Shown here: piece by piece, positions 34,409-40,882 of the stretch
Numbering within the stretch: position 1 is the first letter of the stretch
Layout: the number at the start of each line of letters is the position of its first letter
Assembly: GCF_030385785.1 (NCBI RefSeq)
Contig: NZ_JAUEDK010000037.1
Coordinates: 1 to 40,882 of the forward strand
DNA: 40,882 nt
DNA from: Crenobacter oryzisoli
GTDB lineage: Bacteria; Pseudomonadota; Gammaproteobacteria; Burkholderiales; Chromobacteriaceae
Direction of reading: 5' to 3'
Position numbers and translations under genes: made by a program
The notes under the pieces: generated by a model
The model's database searches: none
Told to the model about the DNA's origin: nothing
What the model saw: the letters and a program-made list of their open reading frames with translations, nothing else

Positions 34409-34939
34409 TCAGAACGCCACCAAACGGGCGCGGTAAGCAGTGGCGGCACGGTCCAGGGCCGCTTCATCGAGCATGCGCACACCTGAGACTGCGAAGATCG
34501 GTTCATAGCTCATCCCCGCGAGGTTCGCTGTAGCCTGCAATGGCCGCAGCAACTCGCTCAGCGTGAACTGATTGTAGCCACCGGCCTCGTAGGCTTCAGC
34601 CGGCCCGCCCGTGGTGGTCGCGATCATCAGCTTCTTGCCGTGCAACTTGTCACCGTTCTCGCCGTAGGCGAAGCCGTACGCCAGCACCGCGTCCTGCCAC
34701 TCCTTCAAGATGGCCGGCGTGCTGTACCAATAGAAAGGGAACTGGAGCACGATGGTGTCGTGTTCCAACAGAAGACGCTGCTCGTGTTCGGTATCGATGC
34801 GCAGGTCGGGATAACGTGCGGTCAGGTTGTGCACGGTCACGTTGGACAACGAGGCGGCAGCGTCGAGCAGTGCGCGGTTCACGCGCGACGCGCCAGGGTC
34901 GCGATGGGCGTAGACAAGCAGGATCCGGTTTGTGGACAT
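34409..34939 (-). CDS. NAD(P)H:quinone oxidoreductase, KefF/MdaB-like (176 aa)
   Basis: Flavodoxin-like fold: ILLVYAHRDPGASRVNRALL (phosphate-binding segment), then VLQFPFYWYSTPAILKEWQD, characteristic of the family, and ATTTGGPAEAYEAGGYNQFT. It would reduce quinones by two electrons. Length is normal. ATG 34939; a GGAGACTC stretch lies upstream. Same strand as the DJ-1 gene and the SDR pseudogene, so possibly one operon controlled by the divergent LysR. Confidence 0.9.
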   Translation of the reverse strand: MSTNRILLVYAHRDPGASRVNRALLDAAASLSNVTVHNLTARYPDLRIDTEHEQRLLLEHDTIVLQFPFYWYSTPAILKEWQDAVLAYGFAYGENGDKLHGKKLMIATTTGGPAEAYEAGGYNQFTLSELLRPLQATANLAGMSYEPIFAVSGVRMLDEAALDRAATAYRARLVAF

Positions 34940-34974
34940 GGTTGAGTCTCCAGGTTAAATAATGACATGCGCCG

Positions 34975-35697
34975 TTACAGGCTCATGCGGGCGCCGCCAT
35001 CCACATCCAGCAACGCGCCAGTCGTGAAAGTGTTGGCCAGCAGGAATTAGACTGCTGCCGCGACGTCTTCAGACGTGCCGGTGCACCCGACCGGCAGATT
35101 TCTGGCCGCCGACTCGAACATTCCCCGTTTGGCTTCCTCCGGCATTCCGTCGTAGGCCGGCGTATCGACCAGCCCCGGAGAAACGACATTCACTCGCAGC
35201 GGCGCCAGTTCCTTCGCTAGGGTCATCGCCATCTGCGTGATTGCACCGTTGACCGCGGCGAGTCCAGAGGTGCCCGGCATGGCCGTACGCGAGGCTGCGC
35301 CAGTCAGCATCGCCACCGAACCATCGCGACGCAGGATCGGCAGCATTGCCTGAAGCGTCTGCCAGTAGCCGAGCAGCTTGCCTTCAAGGGCACGGCGCAG
35401 TGTATCAGCCGAAATCTCCCCGAACGGCCCCCAGGCCGCATTGCTCGAAGCCGCCAGCACCAGGTGATCGATGCGGCCAAGACGCTCGGCTGCGCTGGCA
35501 AGCGATGCCGGGTCCGTAAAATCGACAATGAGTCCCTCCGCGCGACCGGCGATTGCATCAAGCGCTACGTCGAGCCTTGCCTGCGTACGGCCCGCGATGA
35601 ATACCTCGGCACTCGCGCGGGCGACGCGTTGAGCGGTTGCGAGGCCCATTCCGTTGCTGCCGCCGAGGATCAGGATGCGTTGCTGAGAGAGTGACAT
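34975..35697 (-). pseudogene. Short-chain dehydrogenase/reductase with in-frame nonsense codon
   Basis: Rossmann motif ILILGGSNGMGLATAQRVA, VLAASSNAAWG, and NVVSPGLVDTPAYDG. In place of the Tyr-x3-Lys active site it reads SGLAAVNGAITQMAM, so the canonical Tyr and Lys are absent. The frame stops at TAA 35047-35049 after SEDVAAAV; immediately downstream in the same frame is FLLANTFTTGALLDVDGG ending ARMSL, the normal SDR C-terminus, to TAA 34975. A single base change therefore truncated it by 24 residues. Start ATG 35697. Divergent from the LysR gene. Confidence 0.87.
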
Positions 35698-35747
35698 AGC
35701 GATATTCCCGCGAATTGAAGTTTTGACGGGTCGATTGTAAGAAGCGG

Positions 35748-35790
35748 CAATCCATCCGTACAATGGATTGTATTTATACAAGCAATCCAT
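35748..35790. promoter_or_regulatory. LysR-type binding region in the divergent promoter
   Basis: CAATCCAT at 35748 and ATGGATTG at 35763 form a palindrome with a seven-base spacer. TTGTAT-TT-ATACAA lies at 35768-35781 and a third CAATCCAT at 35783-35790. Repeated dyads between a LysR gene and its divergent target are the usual arrangement. Confidence 0.55.
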
Positions 35791-35802
35791 TTTACGGATA
35801 GC

Positions 35803-36723
35803 ATGAATAATTCCAGACTCGACCTGAACCTCCTTGTCTCGCTCGATGTGCTGCTTGCCGAAGGCAACGTCACCCGCGCGGCAAAGCGCTTGGGGCTCTC
35901 GCAGCCGGCGCTGTCCGCGCAGTTGAAACAGTTGCGGAATTCGTTCGACGATCCGCTGTTGATTCCCTCCTCACGCGGCATGACACTGACCAGCCGCGCC
36001 GAAGCCCTGCGCGAACCGTTGCGCGAAGCGCTGGCCCAGATCCAGGCGTTGACGGCTGGCGCGCGTACTTTCGATCCGGCCAGCACCGGGCAGACTTTCA
36101 GGATCGTTGCCAGTGACGCAATTCATCACGCAGCCAGCGCCTTGCTTGCAGCCCGGCTCGGCAACCGTGCACCTGGATGTCGGATCGCACTGCTACCCTA
36201 TGATGGCGCGCGAACGCAGGAGCAGATGGCCACAGGCGAGATCGACCTGTGGCTTGGTGCCCAGTCGTCCATGCCTCCCAATCTGCGGGCGAGGACGCTC
36301 TACGAGGAGCATTTCCTGTGTGTCATGCGGCGCGATCATCCGCTTGCAGCCCGGCCTCTCGATCTCGACCGCTTCTGTGCGCTTGAGCATGTGCTCGTTT
36401 CGCCAACCGGGGGCGGCTTCCACGGAATTGTCGACGAAAGTCTGGCCGCCATGGGGCGCAGCCGGCGCGTGACGGTTTCCCTTAATAGCTTCCTGCTTGT
36501 ACCAGCCGTCATTGCCGAAAGCGAACTCGTCGCCACCGTGCCCTCCCGTCTTGCGCGCGCCTGGGCACAGCAGCTCGATGTGCTCGCTCCGCCGTGCGAA
36601 ATCGCCGATTTTACCATCATGATGGGCTGGCACTCCCGCGCACATGCGGATCCGGCTCAGGTATGGTTACGACAACAATTGATGGATTTGCTGATTGGAG
36701 AGGTACAGACTGATTCAGTCTGA
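35803..36723 (+). CDS. LysR-family regulator (306 aa)
   Basis: N-terminal winged HTH: LDLNLLVSLDVLLAEGNVTR, then AKRLGLSQPALSAQLKQLR (residues ~6-50). The effector domain runs from ~95 (FRIVASDAIHHAASALLAAR) to the end, resembling NodD/PcpR-like members that respond to aromatic or quinone ligands. ATG 35803. It is divergent from the SDR/reductase/DJ-1 genes and probably controls them. Confidence 0.93.
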   Translation: MNNSRLDLNLLVSLDVLLAEGNVTRAAKRLGLSQPALSAQLKQLRNSFDDPLLIPSSRGMTLTSRAEALREPLREALAQIQALTAGARTFDPASTGQTFRIVASDAIHHAASALLAARLGNRAPGCRIALLPYDGARTQEQMATGEIDLWLGAQSSMPPNLRARTLYEEHFLCVMRRDHPLAARPLDLDRFCALEHVLVSPTGGGFHGIVDESLAAMGRSRRVTVSLNSFLLVPAVIAESELVATVPSRLARAWAQQLDVLAPPCEIADFTIMMGWHSRAHADPAQVWLRQQLMDLLIGEVQTDSV

Positions 36724-36861
36724 CTAACTCTGGATGTCCGTACGGTCTCCGGGCCGTGCCCCAAATTATTGGTACAGCAATTCGTGTTGTTGGGCGATTG
36801 AGCTTGGGTGTGGATTTCGGATACCGAGCGTAGTCAGATAAACTGACATGCAGAGGTTCCG

Positions 36862-37275
36862 ATGTACAAGATTCCACGACAAAGCTACACCCCAGAATTC
36901 AAGCAAGAAGCCATCCGGCAGATCGAGGCCGAGGGCAAGTCTCCAGCCCAGGTCGCTCGTGACCTGGGCATCTCCGAACAAACGCTCAGCAACTGGCGCA
37001 AAGCACACAAGGCCGGCAAGCTGGCCTCCGGTTCTGGTAAACCGGTCACGCCAGAGCAGATGGAACTCTCCCGCCTGCGGGCCGAGAATGCCCGCCATCA
37101 AGATGGAGCTCGAGATCCTGGAAAAAGCCACGGCGTACTTCGCCAAGAAGTCGCAGTGAAGTACGCCTGGCTCGATGGAATGCGCGCTCACTATCCCCTG
37201 CAATCCTTGTGCCGTGTGCTGTCAGTCAGCACCAGTGGTTTTGCCGACTGGAAGGCCGGCGACGGCCCGGCCTGC
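36862..37275 (+). pseudogene. IS3-family transposase genes, frameshifted and truncated
   Basis: OrfA starts at 36862 (YKIPRQSYTPEFKQEAIRQI, then VARDLGISEQTLSNWRKAHK). It shifts frame near 37095 and continues KMELEILEKATAYFAKKSQ to TGA 37157-37159. OrfB begins VKYAWLDGMRAHYPLQSLCR, then VSTSGFADWKAGDGP, and breaks off at about 37275 into IS630 sequence. Neither ORF is functional. Confidence 0.82.
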
Positions 37276-37469
37276 CCAGTTACTCACCGGAACTGAATCC
37301 GGATGAATACTTGAACGGTGACCTGAAGGCCAGAATGAGCGCAGGCGAGCCAGTTCGATCGGATGGGCAACTCCAAGGGAAAGTGCTATCTCATTTACGC
37401 TCGCTGCAGAAGCAGCCGGCCAGAATCCGGTCGCACTTCAGGCATGAGAAGATCCGCTACGCAGCGTAA
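37276..37469 (+). pseudogene. IS630-family transposase, C-terminal fragment
   Basis: Reads SYSPELNPDEYLNGDLKARM (catalytic Glu motif) and ends IRSHFRHEKIRYAA at TAA 37467-37469. It is fused to the IS3 OrfB fragment. It shares the stretch AACTGAATCCGGATGAA with the IS630 copy at 28742, though the rest differs, so the two are different IS630 members. Confidence 0.75.
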
Positions 37470-37737
37470 GCCGCTTGTACGGTATTTGGCTGCCGGATTA
37501 ATAATCTCGACTGGTTTTCCCCGATTTCAGCACGCTCTCTTAGAGGGCTGAGGACGGGTAACCGTCCTCGGCTACTCGACTTTGGGGCCATATGACGTAG
37601 TCAATTTTCAGTGAGCGCCAACAATACCATTCCGCGTCTTGAGTGCCATCAATGCGATCGGTCGTCTCTCACAACTAGACAATGTACGTCGCTTGTACTA
37701 ACATTACGCCAGTTGATCTAACAAATGAGGTGCCATC
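37470..37737. other. Spacer with hairpin and toxin-antitoxin promoter region
   Basis: GAGGACGG-GTAA-CCGTCCTC hairpin at 37550-37569. Just before the antitoxin gene TGTAC occurs twice (about 37684 and 37694) with TACTAACATTACG following, a likely antitoxin operator. No gene seen. Confidence 0.4.
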
Positions 37738-38025
37738 ATGGCTGCCACTTCACCTGTCGCCCGGTCCGCCCGCTTGGGACTGCGCGCCACACCCGAACAG
37801 GAAGTCGTGTTGCGCCGTGCTGCCGAAGTGGCACACAAATCCCTGACCGATTTCATTCTCGACAGCGCCTGCCTGGCCGCCGAGCAGACCTTGCTCGACC
37901 AGCGTCTGTTCATGGTTTCCGGTAGCCAGTACCAAGCCCTGATGGATTTGCTGGAGCAGCCAGAACAGCCCAACGAGGGGCTGCGCGATCTGTTCTCGCG
38001 TAAAGCTCCTTGGGACAAGGCATGA
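37738..38025 (+). CDS. tacA: TacA-type antitoxin, DUF1778 ribbon-helix-helix (95 aa)
   Basis: Antitoxin of the acetyltransferase toxin family. The N-terminal RHH (SARLGLRATPEQEVVLRRAA, then SLTDFILDSACLAAEQTL) binds DNA as a dimer; the C-terminal part (YQALMDLLEQPEQPNEGLRD) wraps the toxin. Length is normal. The stop overlaps the toxin start (ATGA at 38022-38025), the usual arrangement for tight stoichiometric coupling. TGTAC repeats upstream are likely autoregulatory sites. Confidence 0.93.
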   Translation: MAATSPVARSARLGLRATPEQEVVLRRAAEVAHKSLTDFILDSACLAAEQTLLDQRLFMVSGSQYQALMDLLEQPEQPNEGLRDLFSRKAPWDKA

Positions 38026-38519
38026 GCTTACGTGGCCCAGAACCTCTGGGTGCGCAGCATCGGCTGGAAGGCTTCGATTGCGGCAAGCCAGCGTTGAACG
38101 ACTGGCTGCTGCGCCATACCCGGCAGGCACAAGGCAGCGGATCGGCCAAGACCTTCGTCGTGGCCGATGATGACCATGTGGCTGGCTACTTCAGTCTGAC
38201 CGTCGGCCAAATCGATACCATGGATGCCCCTGAGCGTATCCGCAAAGGGATGGGGCAGTACCCGGTGCCGGTGGTGATCCTGGCGCGACTGGCCGTGTCG
38301 CAGCAGGATCAGGGGCAAGGCATCGGATTTGGTCTGCTGCAAGATGCCATACATCGCACGATGCTGATTGCCGAGCAGGCGGGCATCCGGGCGATGCTGA
38401 CCCACCCTATCGACGAAGCAGCAGCAAGGTTCTACACCCGCTTCGGCTTTATCGCCTCGCCGCTGCGAGAGCAGCAATTGCTGCTGCTCCTCAAGGATGC
38501 CCGCCGCTGGGTACGCTGA
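38022..38519 (+). CDS. tacT: TacT-type GNAT toxin (165 aa)
   Basis: Acetylates the amino group of aminoacyl-tRNA in characterised relatives, halting translation. GNAT features: RLEGFDCGKPALNDWLLRHT at the N-terminus (typical of TacT), acetyl-CoA loop VSQQDQGQGIGFGLLQDA, and the catalytic Tyr in AARFYTRFGF. ATG 38022 overlaps the antitoxin stop; the frame opens a few codons earlier at TTG. Complete, so probably functional and stabilising this region. Confidence 0.93.
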   Translation: MSLRGPEPLGAQHRLEGFDCGKPALNDWLLRHTRQAQGSGSAKTFVVADDDHVAGYFSLTVGQIDTMDAPERIRKGMGQYPVPVVILARLAVSQQDQGQGIGFGLLQDAIHRTMLIAEQAGIRAMLTHPIDEAAARFYTRFGFIASPLREQQLLLLLKDARRWVR

Positions 38520-39215
38520 ACCATGAGCATTGAATCACTCCCCGACTTCTCCCCACCGGCTCGCAGCGCACTGTGTCAGGCGTCGGTTGCAGGTGCGTTG
38601 TGAGGCCGGGCGGCTCGTTTCATGCTTGAGATGGCCCCCGTGTTTCCGACAGCCGGCCAACAACATGACAGTATCCCTCAGCCCCCCGGGTCCGCCATCG
38701 TTCTCGCCAGCCCCTATTGACATGCCATAAGCATGGCATTAGCATGCCTGCCATCCTTCGGGATGACTTCCGCGGGCTGAGTCTGACAGGCCTGCACCAG
38801 CTTTCCCGCCTGAGCGATGGCTCGGGGATGTTAAGGTGGCGCGCTGACCGATCCCGTCGGCGTCGCCGCAGCGCCGGCGCGAGCGGGCCTGCATCGTGAT
38901 GCCTGCACAGCACGGCCTCCGTCCGATGCAGACCCGCTCCGCTACTGTGGTGTTCCCGTGCGCGTGACCGTCACCGGCCGGCCCGGCCGCTTGCACGGAG
39001 ACCGCAGCGCGCAACGCCCGCCCCTTGGCCGTCTGCCGTCCCGGCTGGCGTGCCATCCCTACCCCTTGAAGTCCCCCAGGCCGTCCCAACCGGCCGGCTA
39101 GCAAGGTTCGCCAGTCCCGTTATCCCCCGCCGCGGTGGATAAGCCGGGGGATAACCCCTTTCCCATACGCCCCACACCCCGCCGTGACGCGCCTTGCCTT
39201 GGACCTGCCTGAACA
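38520..39215. other. High-GC region with palindromes, no gene recognised
   Basis: A 26-codon frame (MSIESLPDFSPPARSALCQA) at 38523 is too short to call. ATGCCAT-AAGC-ATGGCAT at 38722-38739 is a perfect palindrome. The long ORFs on both strands look like GC-bias artefacts. The end of the stretch carries the inverted repeat described at 39119. Confidence 0.45.
39119..39155. repeat. Inverted repeat with DnaA-box-like sequences
   Basis: GTTATCCCCCG at 39119-39129 and CGGGGGATAAC at 39145-39155 are perfect inverted copies. Between them is GTGGATAAG, whose complement TTATCCAC matches eight of nine bases of the DnaA box. Three TTATCC(A/C)C-like elements within 37 bases, beside plasmid-like and Tn3 remnants, could be a plasmid-origin fragment. 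Confidence 0.4.
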
Positions 39216-39493
39216 TTAATCGGTCACGGTGTAGCGGCGCTGGCCGGCGGCCGCCGCGCCCTGCTGCTGCACTTCGGCCTGCTGCCGCTTGGCCACCCGC
39301 TGCTGCTGTAGCGCCTCCAGCTGTTCCTGCAGGCCGAGGCCGCGCTGCTCGGCCTGGTGCTGATCGCGCCCGCGCGCCAGTTCCTGCTGCAGCAGCGCGA
39401 GGGTGCGGCCCTGCTCGGCGATCACCTGTTCCGCCCACTGCAGCTCGGCGCGGACCTGCTGTTCGGCCTGCTGGGCCGCCACCAGGGGTAGTA
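39216..39493 (-). pseudogene. Gln-rich coiled-coil C-terminal fragment
   Basis: The minus strand reads LVAAQQAEQQVRAELQWAEQ, further Gln/Ala/Glu heptads (LLQQELARGRDQHQAEQRG) and ends GQRRYTVTD. This is a coiled-coil tail of the kind seen in plasmid mobilisation or replication proteins, but I cannot name it. Its N-terminus is missing; upstream is Tn3 transposase sequence in another frame. An open frame joins the two artificially. Confidence 0.4.
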
Positions 39494-39516
39494 AGCCCAA
39501 ACCCCAGATTTTTTTG

Positions 39517-39762
39517 TCAGCCAAGATCCAGCTCTGCAATGAGCTCATCCAGGTTGATGAGTTTCCCTTCGCTGTGGAAAGTGTAATGCCCATTGAGCAG
39601 GATGTGCCGCCACCCCGCAGGCGACATCTGCGTGATCAAAGCCAAGGCCTTCTCGTTGCCGGTTCCCTCGTGCTTGGTCAGCAACCAGGACAGGATGGCT
39701 GAGCGACCTTGGTGATCAGTAGCGTGTCGGCAATCTGGGCCAGAATCTTGTGACGACACCAT
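39517..39762 (-). pseudogene. Tn3-family transposase C-terminal fragment
   Basis: Reads ALITQMSPAGWRHILLNGHY, then FHSEGKLINLDELIAELDLG and a stop at 39517-39519. This is the C-terminus of Tn3-type TnpA (SPVAW-x-HI-LLNGHY-x-F). The N-terminal ~900 residues are absent. It ends next to the promoter region of the CBS gene. Confidence 0.75.
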
Positions 39763-39803
39763 CTAAAATTAGACAGCCAGCGAAAGCACGAAAGGAGGAT
39801 ACG

Positions 39804-40250
39804 ATGAGAGTTTCAGATGCAATGACGCGCGATGTGCGCCTGATCGATCCGGACAACAGCTTGCTGGATGCTGCCCGTATTATGGCCGAGGCCGAGATCG
39901 GCGCGCTGCCGGTTCGGGATAACGACCGTTTGATTGGCGTCGTGACCGACCGTGACATCGTGGTACGCGCGCTGGCGCAGGGCAAAACCGCCGACACCAA
40001 GGTGCGCGATGTAATGAGCCAGGATGTGAAATACTGTTACGAGGATGAAGATCTGGACGAGGTCGCAATCAACATGGCCGATATCCAGGTGCGTCGTCTG
40101 CCGGTGCTCAGCCGCGATAAACGGCTAGTCGGCATTCTGTCGCTATGCGACGTGGCGACACACGAAAGCCGTTCGATGGCGGGCAAGGCGATTTATGGGA
40201 TTTCGGAGCGCGAGTCAACGCATACCTACCGCGGCAGCAAGCCACATTGA
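39804..40250 (+). CDS. CBS-domain pair protein (148 aa)
   Basis: Two CBS motifs form one Bateman module that usually binds adenine nucleotides: VSDAMTRDVRLIDPDNSLLD with GVVTDRDIVVRAL (residues ~2-65), and VRDVMSQDVKYCYEDEDLDE with RLVGILSLCDVA (~70-130). The short tail RESTHTYRGSKPH follows. I choose ATG 39804 because AAAGGAGG lies five bases upstream; the frame is open to 39750. Single-gene unit closed by the terminator at 40274. Homologues are often stress-induced; the exact role is unknown. Confidence 0.92.
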   Translation: MRVSDAMTRDVRLIDPDNSLLDAARIMAEAEIGALPVRDNDRLIGVVTDRDIVVRALAQGKTADTKVRDVMSQDVKYCYEDEDLDEVAINMADIQVRRLPVLSRDKRLVGILSLCDVATHESRSMAGKAIYGISERESTHTYRGSKPH

Positions 40251-40273
40251 GTATAGAAATGCCCGCCCCGGCT

Positions 40274-40306
40274 AATGCCAGTCAGTTCACGCTGACTGGC
40301 ATTTTT
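40274..40306 (+). terminator. Intrinsic terminator after the CBS gene
   Basis: AATGCCAGTCAG pairs with CTGACTGGCATT (12 bp) around a six-base loop, followed by TTT. Starts 24 bases after the stop codon. Confidence 0.9.
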
Positions 40307-40399
40307 ACGTGGATACTTTGCTGACCGGGCCTTACCCTGGAGGAAATCGGCAGCTCGGTACTGTCACGTTGGCAGCAGGATTGCGGGGTAAGATGAGGG

Positions 40400-40564
40400 A
40401 TGAAGAAGAAAACCTCACGTTGCTGCTGGCCTGAAACCGCCAACCCGATCTCATACAAGGGCTACCGTTTTCTAGCGGAGGTGATCAGCTACGCGGTGTG
40501 GCGGTATTACCGCTTTCCGCTGAGCCTGCGCATGGTCGAGGAGGGGCTGGCCGTCCGGCGCTGA
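40400..40564 (+). pseudogene. IS6-family transposase, N-terminal fragment (54 aa)
   Basis: From ATG 40400: the ETANPISYKGYRFLAEVISY and AVWRYYRFPLSLRMVEEGLA segments match the N-terminus of IS6-family transposases (F-P-x-EVI-x-AVW-YYRF). It is cut by a stop at 40562-40564. The following ~85 bases before the rRNA terminator contain LKVNPLQLTPADAAELATYL in a second frame, which I cannot place. Confidence 0.7.
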
Positions 40565-40649
40565 TCGAATTGAAGGTGAACCCGCTCCAGCTCACCCCCG
40601 CAGATGCGGCTGAGCTAGCCACCTACCTGACGGAAGGCCGCAAAGCACA

Positions 40650-40674
40650 AAGCCCAGCTCTGAGAGCTGGGCTT
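40650..40674 (-). terminator. rRNA operon terminator
   Basis: AAGCCCAGCTC and GAGCTGGGCTT form a perfect 11-bp stem with a TGA loop. On the minus strand it follows the 5S gene by 13 bases and is followed by TGTGCTTTGC. Confidence 0.85.
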
Positions 40675-40687
40675 GTGGTGTGGGGAG

Positions 40688-40801
40688 TCTGGCGGTGACC
40701 TACTTTCACATGGCGAATGCCACACTATCATCGGCGCAGAGGCGTTTCACGGTCCTGTTCGGGATGGGAAGGCGTGGGACCACCTCGCTATGGCCGCCAG
40801 A
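40688..40801 (-). rRNA. rrf: 5S ribosomal RNA
   Basis: On the minus strand the sequence begins TCTGGCGGCCATAGCGAGGT and contains GGTCCCACGCCTTCCCATCC, CCGAACAGGACCGTGAAAC and GCGCCGATGATAGTGTGG, then ends GTCACCGCCAGA, pairing with the 5' end. This is the standard bacterial 5S plan. The rest of the window (40802-40882) is 23S-5S spacer; the 23S gene is outside. Confidence 0.96.
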
Positions 40802-40882
40802 CATTAACTTGTACAAACTGTCGAAGCCGAGCATCGTCACTGTTACTGACGCTGCCGTATTGAATTCAAGCGTTACTTGGTA

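Noticed and set aside
38739-39104. Minus-strand 121-residue ORF
   Set aside because: Arg/Gly/Ala-rich shadow composition, no motif and no ribosome binding site.
39119-39155. CRISPR-like or iteron array
   Set aside because: Only one inverted pair and one central element; no direct repeats with regular spacing. No CRISPR array was seen anywhere in the window.

Overview
The window looks like a stretch of a high-GC betaproteobacterial chromosome. The small heat-shock protein, IF-1, CspA, MhpE/F/D, FadL and 5S rRNA sequences all fit that group. Chromobacteriaceae/Neisseriales or Rhodocyclales are plausible, but I cannot fix the genus from sequence alone. The right end is the 3' end of an rRNA operon on the minus strand (5S rRNA at 40688-40801). 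Most of the window is accessory DNA with many insertion-sequence fragments, two AT-rich small-gene patches and one large catabolic island.

Layout. 1-3.5 kb: a TnpB-type gene that runs in from the left edge, abutting a 5'-truncated hsp20; a 110-bp MITE-like inverted repeat; an autoregulated TetR repressor with two matching operators, a decayed MFS_3 exporter and an unknown gene. 3.6-7.1 kb: AT-rich, with a second-copy IF-1 gene, a cold-shock protein with a good promoter and terminator, small unknown genes and a short ankyrin protein. 7.2-32.7 kb: the catabolic island. 33.4-36.7 kb: DJ-1/PfpI protein, NAD(P)H:quinone oxidoreductase, an SDR gene broken by a stop codon, and a divergent LysR regulator. 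36.8-40.6 kb: IS3, IS630, Tn3 and IS6 fragments around a TacA/TacT-type toxin-antitoxin pair and a CBS-domain protein.

Catabolic island. Operon 1 (minus, 23296 to 16541) encodes flavin reductase, flavin monooxygenase, BphC/HsaC-type extradiol dioxygenase, a stand-alone SCP2 lipid-binding protein, C-C hydrolase, hydratase, acylating acetaldehyde dehydrogenase and hydroxy-oxovalerate aldolase. This is a complete meta-cleavage route from a phenol to pyruvate and an acyl-CoA. Operon 2 (minus, 15068 to 7185) encodes a large molybdopterin enzyme related to pyrogallol-phloroglucinol transhydroxylase but carrying an N-terminal SCP2-like domain, a VOC extradiol dioxygenase, an FAH-family hydrolase, the Fe-S partner subunit with a C-terminal Cna-B-like domain, and an acyl-CoA ligase. 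Nearby are a second (AlkK-like) ligase with a frameshift, a six-TM chemoreceptor with a frameshift, an Aer-like PAS chemoreceptor and a FadL/TodX-type outer-membrane channel.

Two TetR regulators appear to divide control. Palindromes of the type TTGAACATATATGTTCAA lie in the operon 1/ligase promoter region and in front of the TetR at 27136. TGTCA-N3-TGACA palindromes lie upstream of operon 2, upstream of fadL and beside the TetR at 15765. The combination of two SCP2 modules, a FadL channel, an AlkK-like ligase, an oxygen-independent ring hydroxylase and an aerobic meta-cleavage route suggests breakdown of a lipophilic phenol, such as an alkylphenol, alkylresorcinol or steroid-like ring. The substrate is inference. 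The SCP2-transhydroxylase fusion is the best candidate here for something undescribed.
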